A model generated the notes under the pieces. The model was not told the DNA's origin, made no database searches, and saw nothing but the letters and a program-made list of their open reading frames with translations. Shown piece after piece: positions 15,896 through 17,942 of a stretch of 17,942 nucleotides of DNA. The position numbers and the translations under genes were made by a program. The number at the start of each line of letters is the position of its first letter. Position 1 is the first letter of the stretch. The stretch comes from DATDRM01 sp035291705. GTDB lineage: Bacteria; Chloroflexota; Anaerolineae; Anaerolineales; UBA4823. The stretch covers positions 1 through 17,942 of the forward strand of contig DATDRM010000210.1 of NCBI GenBank assembly GCA_035291705.1, read 5' to 3'.

Positions 15896-17942
15896 TTACT
15901 GTTGATTTAATACTTCATAAATAACCGTATCATCAATCCGAAAAACCTCTTTCCACAAGAAACCGTCCAGATCTTCGAACTTATCCAGGCCGGGGACTGG
16001 ATACAAGGCGCGTTCCAGTTGTCCAACCATGATGTAGCGCACACCATATTTTTGGAGGAAGTCTTTCACTTGTTGGACATCCTCTGTCAGGTAAAACGCA
16101 TTAACATCTGTGATCCGGGTGGGAATCGCTTCTTCAGGAGCGCGAGCACGCTGCTGGCGTTGGTGCCAGTTCCAACCGATCACATTGGGTAAGCCAGTAT
16201 AGATCGTAATGCGCGTACCCCAATGGTATTCCACCATATTACCTTCCACGATCACCGGCGAACCCTTCACATTCTCCTGCAACCAACGGATGGCGTCATA
16301 ATCCTGGCTTAAATCCATGACGGTATTCAGGTCATCATACGTCGCATGTTGCATGTACGCCATGCCATCCAGCGTATGCGGGGCTTCAGGCGTAATGCGG
16401 TCCTTGACTTTCGCCATCGCGCCCATCACCGGGTACAGGGCCGCTGAGGCGACAAGCAGAAGGAATGCAACTTGCCATCCAAAACGCCATTTGGACAACC
16501 ATTTCGGCATGGATACCATCAGCCAGCCTAGAGAAACTGCCGCACTCAAAGAGAATAACGTCCATGCCTGCTGGTAGAACCTGAAGACTGTGTTCATGCG
16601 CCCAATGTCGCCGCGCAACACAATCACTTCAACGATCAGGGTTAGCAATAAGCCAGCACCAATCATGAATAGAACGATGCGCCTGGTGTCAGGTATACCT
16701 GGGCGCAATATTAACACCCATGACCAGGCAGCCAGCGGAAGTACCAGCCAAGCAATGCTGACCTTAAAAACCGTGTGCAATATGAATGTCCAGGCAACGA
16801 GTAAAACCAGGCATCCGTAAATCAAGCCGCGATAGGGTTGAAGTTTGCGCAGCGCTGATAATGGCGTACCCGCCATCCAGTCACGCGTTTCCCAGATCAT
16901 CCAGGAAATGATTGTAAATAGAAATAGGCCCCAATGAGTCAAATAAGACCAGAAAGGCGTGTGAGTACCTTTCCAGATATCTATAGCCGTGTAGCTCAAG
17001 ACATACGTACGCGCATATGGCTGGAAGAGCAAGATCACCAAACCAGTCAATAGACCCATAGCAACCAGGGCAACCAGTCCCCGTCTGACATTGGTCGCCA
17101 GTCCAGAGAATAATACCTGGAAGCTATGTTCGGGACGATAATTCCGCCAGATAGAATACCCTGTCGCCAGGACACCTAGGCCGAGGTAAGTTGGCAAATC
17201 CCAGGTATGGGTCGGGCGCAATGCACCGATAACCAGACCACCTAACAGAAACCCCATCCCAATTTGAATCGGCGAGCGGCCGGCAGCTCCCGTATTAGCT
17301 GGTTTCCAGGCGCGTCCCAAAACCACTGAGAGCGCCCAGGATAGCGCCAGCAGCGTCAGAGGTAGGGCAAATAGGTTTGCATGTGGATCGCCGTAAAGCA
17401 CTGTGAAAAAGGGGAATTCTGTGATCGGCTCCACTTCGTTTGGAGCCGGGATGGCACGGCTGGGAATCCAATACCAATCCGGCAGGCTAAATGGCAGCGA
17501 CATCCCTTGCATAGCCATGAAAGCCCCTTTCACCGTCCAAACTGACCGCACCAACAAACCAATCCCCTCGATGTTTCCTCCCGGAGCTGCCAGGCGCTGG
17601 TATCCTTGGAGGATCATCCGCACAATCCCCAGATTCCCGAGCACAGCCATACCCAATGCAGCCGCAATCGCAGGGATGAAGGATGAAGGATAAAGGATGA
17701 ATCTCCTCTTTGGCCGATCTTCATCCATTATCGCTTCGGTCTCAGCCTGAGGGCGAAACCGACTTCCTTCCTCCATCAATCTACCGCTTTTATCCTTTAA
17801 AGAGAGGTTCCACCCGATCGAAAACGCCCCCATGGCGATCAAACTAAAGACTGTTGGCAGGATCAAGTTATAGGCCACCGATGGTACAATGCCGAGCCAT
17901 TTAACCAAAACACCCACTAAGACAAATCCATAGTAGTAATAA
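15896..17942 (-). CDS. DUF2298 / Chlor_Arch_YYY integral membrane protein 2 (N-terminus outside the window)
   Basis: This is a paralogue of the downstream 843-residue protein, with 682 codons visible. A GTG at 17915-17917 could be taken as a start, but the same frame stays open to the window edge and reads YYYYGFVLVGVLVKW, matching SYYYFGYVLVAMLAK of protein 1. The gene is therefore cut by the edge and about 150 residues, including the ANPEI-type block, are missing here. Conserved blocks seen are EFPFFTVLYGDPHANLFALP, RPTHTWDLPTYLG, RGDIGRMNTVFRFYQQAW, TLDGMAYMQ, and KYGVRYIMVGQLERALYP in the soluble C-terminal domain, ending VIYEVLNQQ as protein 1 ends TIYEVLSEEP. About a dozen membrane segments are visible. 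A hydrophilic loop after the first visible helices (about 38-72 from the GTG) carries an expansion containing a 7-base tandem repeat. Function is unknown; a GT-C-like role is inferred. Confidence 0.88.
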   Translation of the reverse strand, partial: YYYYGFVLVGVLVKWLGIVPSVAYNLILPTVFSLIAMGAFSIGWNLSLKDKSGRLMEEGSRFRPQAETEAIMDEDRPKRRFILYPSSFIPAIAAALGMAVLGNLGIVRMILQGYQRLAAPGGNIEGIGLLVRSVWTVKGAFMAMQGMSLPFSLPDWYWIPSRAIPAPNEVEPITEFPFFTVLYGDPHANLFALPLTLLALSWALSVVLGRAWKPANTGAAGRSPIQIGMGFLLGGLVIGALRPTHTWDLPTYLGLGVLATGYSIWRNYRPEHSFQVLFSGLATNVRRGLVALVAMGLLTGLVILLFQPYARTYVLSYTAIDIWKGTHTPFWSYLTHWGLFLFTIISWMIWETRDWMAGTPLSALRKLQPYRGLIYGCLVLLVAWTFILHTVFKVSIAWLVLPLAAWSWVLILRPGIPDTRRIVLFMIGAGLLLTLIVEVIVLRGDIGRMNTVFRFYQQAWTLFSLSAAVSLGWLMVSMPKWLSKWRFGWQVAFLLLVASAALYPVMGAMAKVKDRITPEAPHTLDGMAYMQHATYDDLNTVMDLSQDYDAIRWLQENVKGSPVIVEGNMVEYHWGTRITIYTGLPNVIGWNWHQRQQRARAPEEAIPTRITDVNAFYLTEDVQQVKDFLQKYGVRYIMVGQLERALYPVPGLDKFEDLDGFLWKEVFRIDDTVIYEVLNQQ
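17674..17701. repeat. Four tandem copies of a 7-base unit (GGATGAA) inside DUF2298 gene 2
   Basis: On the plus strand the unit GGATGAA occurs at 17674-17680, 17681-17687, 17688-17694 (as GGATAAA) and 17695-17701. A 7-base unit shifts the reading frame with each copy, and four copies add 28 bases. The frame is nevertheless open, and on the minus strand the repeat encodes the FILYPSSFIP-type segment at the end of a hydrophilic loop. Copy-number change would frameshift the gene unless compensated. Confidence 0.85.

Noticed and set aside
1..17942. CRISPR arrays, insertion sequences, prophage or tRNA/rRNA genes
   Set aside because: No regularly spaced direct repeats, transposase or integrase-like proteins, attachment-site duplications or tRNA cloverleaf sequences were seen on either strand. 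The only tandem repeat found is the 7-base unit at 17674-17701.

Overview
The window looks like a chromosomal segment of a Chloroflexota bacterium, probably of the Anaerolineae type. The evidence is the combination of an RpoC with a long coiled-coil insertion near its N-terminus and no insertion in the trigger loop, two polytopic proteins of the DUF2298 / 'Chlor_Arch_YYY' type (known mainly from Chloroflexi and some Archaea), PlsC-like acyltransferases ending in a shared LPPxYRGVY motif, and a very large multi-sensor histidine kinase. The taxonomic call is an inference from protein character. There is no rRNA or tRNA here to confirm it.

Layout from left to right. A GNAT acetyltransferase gene (2-592) is the only plus-strand gene. 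It converges on rpoC (669-4982, minus), and a symmetric A-tract/T-tract hairpin between them (591-627) can serve as terminator for both. Upstream of rpoC lies a 314-base gene-free stretch with a strong sigma-70-type promoter (TTGACG, 18 bases, TATAAT), a leader of about 230 nucleotides with several small hairpins and a possible 8-codon leader peptide, and a perfect AAGGAGGT ribosome binding site before a GTG start. rpoB is not next to rpoC.

Everything to the right is also on the minus strand, so transcription runs from high to low coordinates: DUF2298 protein 2 (cut by the right window edge), DUF2298 protein 1, a GT-C/PMT-like membrane protein, cytidylate kinase (cmk), three consecutive PlsC-like acyltransferases and the histidine kinase. 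From the GT-C-like gene to the third acyltransferase the genes are almost touching or overlapping (27-base gap, TGATG-type junction, 8-base overlap, 56-base overlap, short overlap), which indicates one operon. The two DUF2298 genes are separated by 100 bases, and the kinase follows the last acyltransferase after 54 bases.

Read together, the region pairs phospholipid acylation enzymes and CMP/dCMP phosphorylation (which feeds CTP and so CDP-diacylglycerol) with three large membrane proteins resembling lipid-linked-sugar glycosyltransferases, plus a membrane sensor kinase. The most interesting hypothesis is an uncharacterised envelope glycoconjugate or glycolipid assembly locus built around the tandem YYY proteins. 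This is inference from gene order and protein type; no substrate can be read from the sequence.
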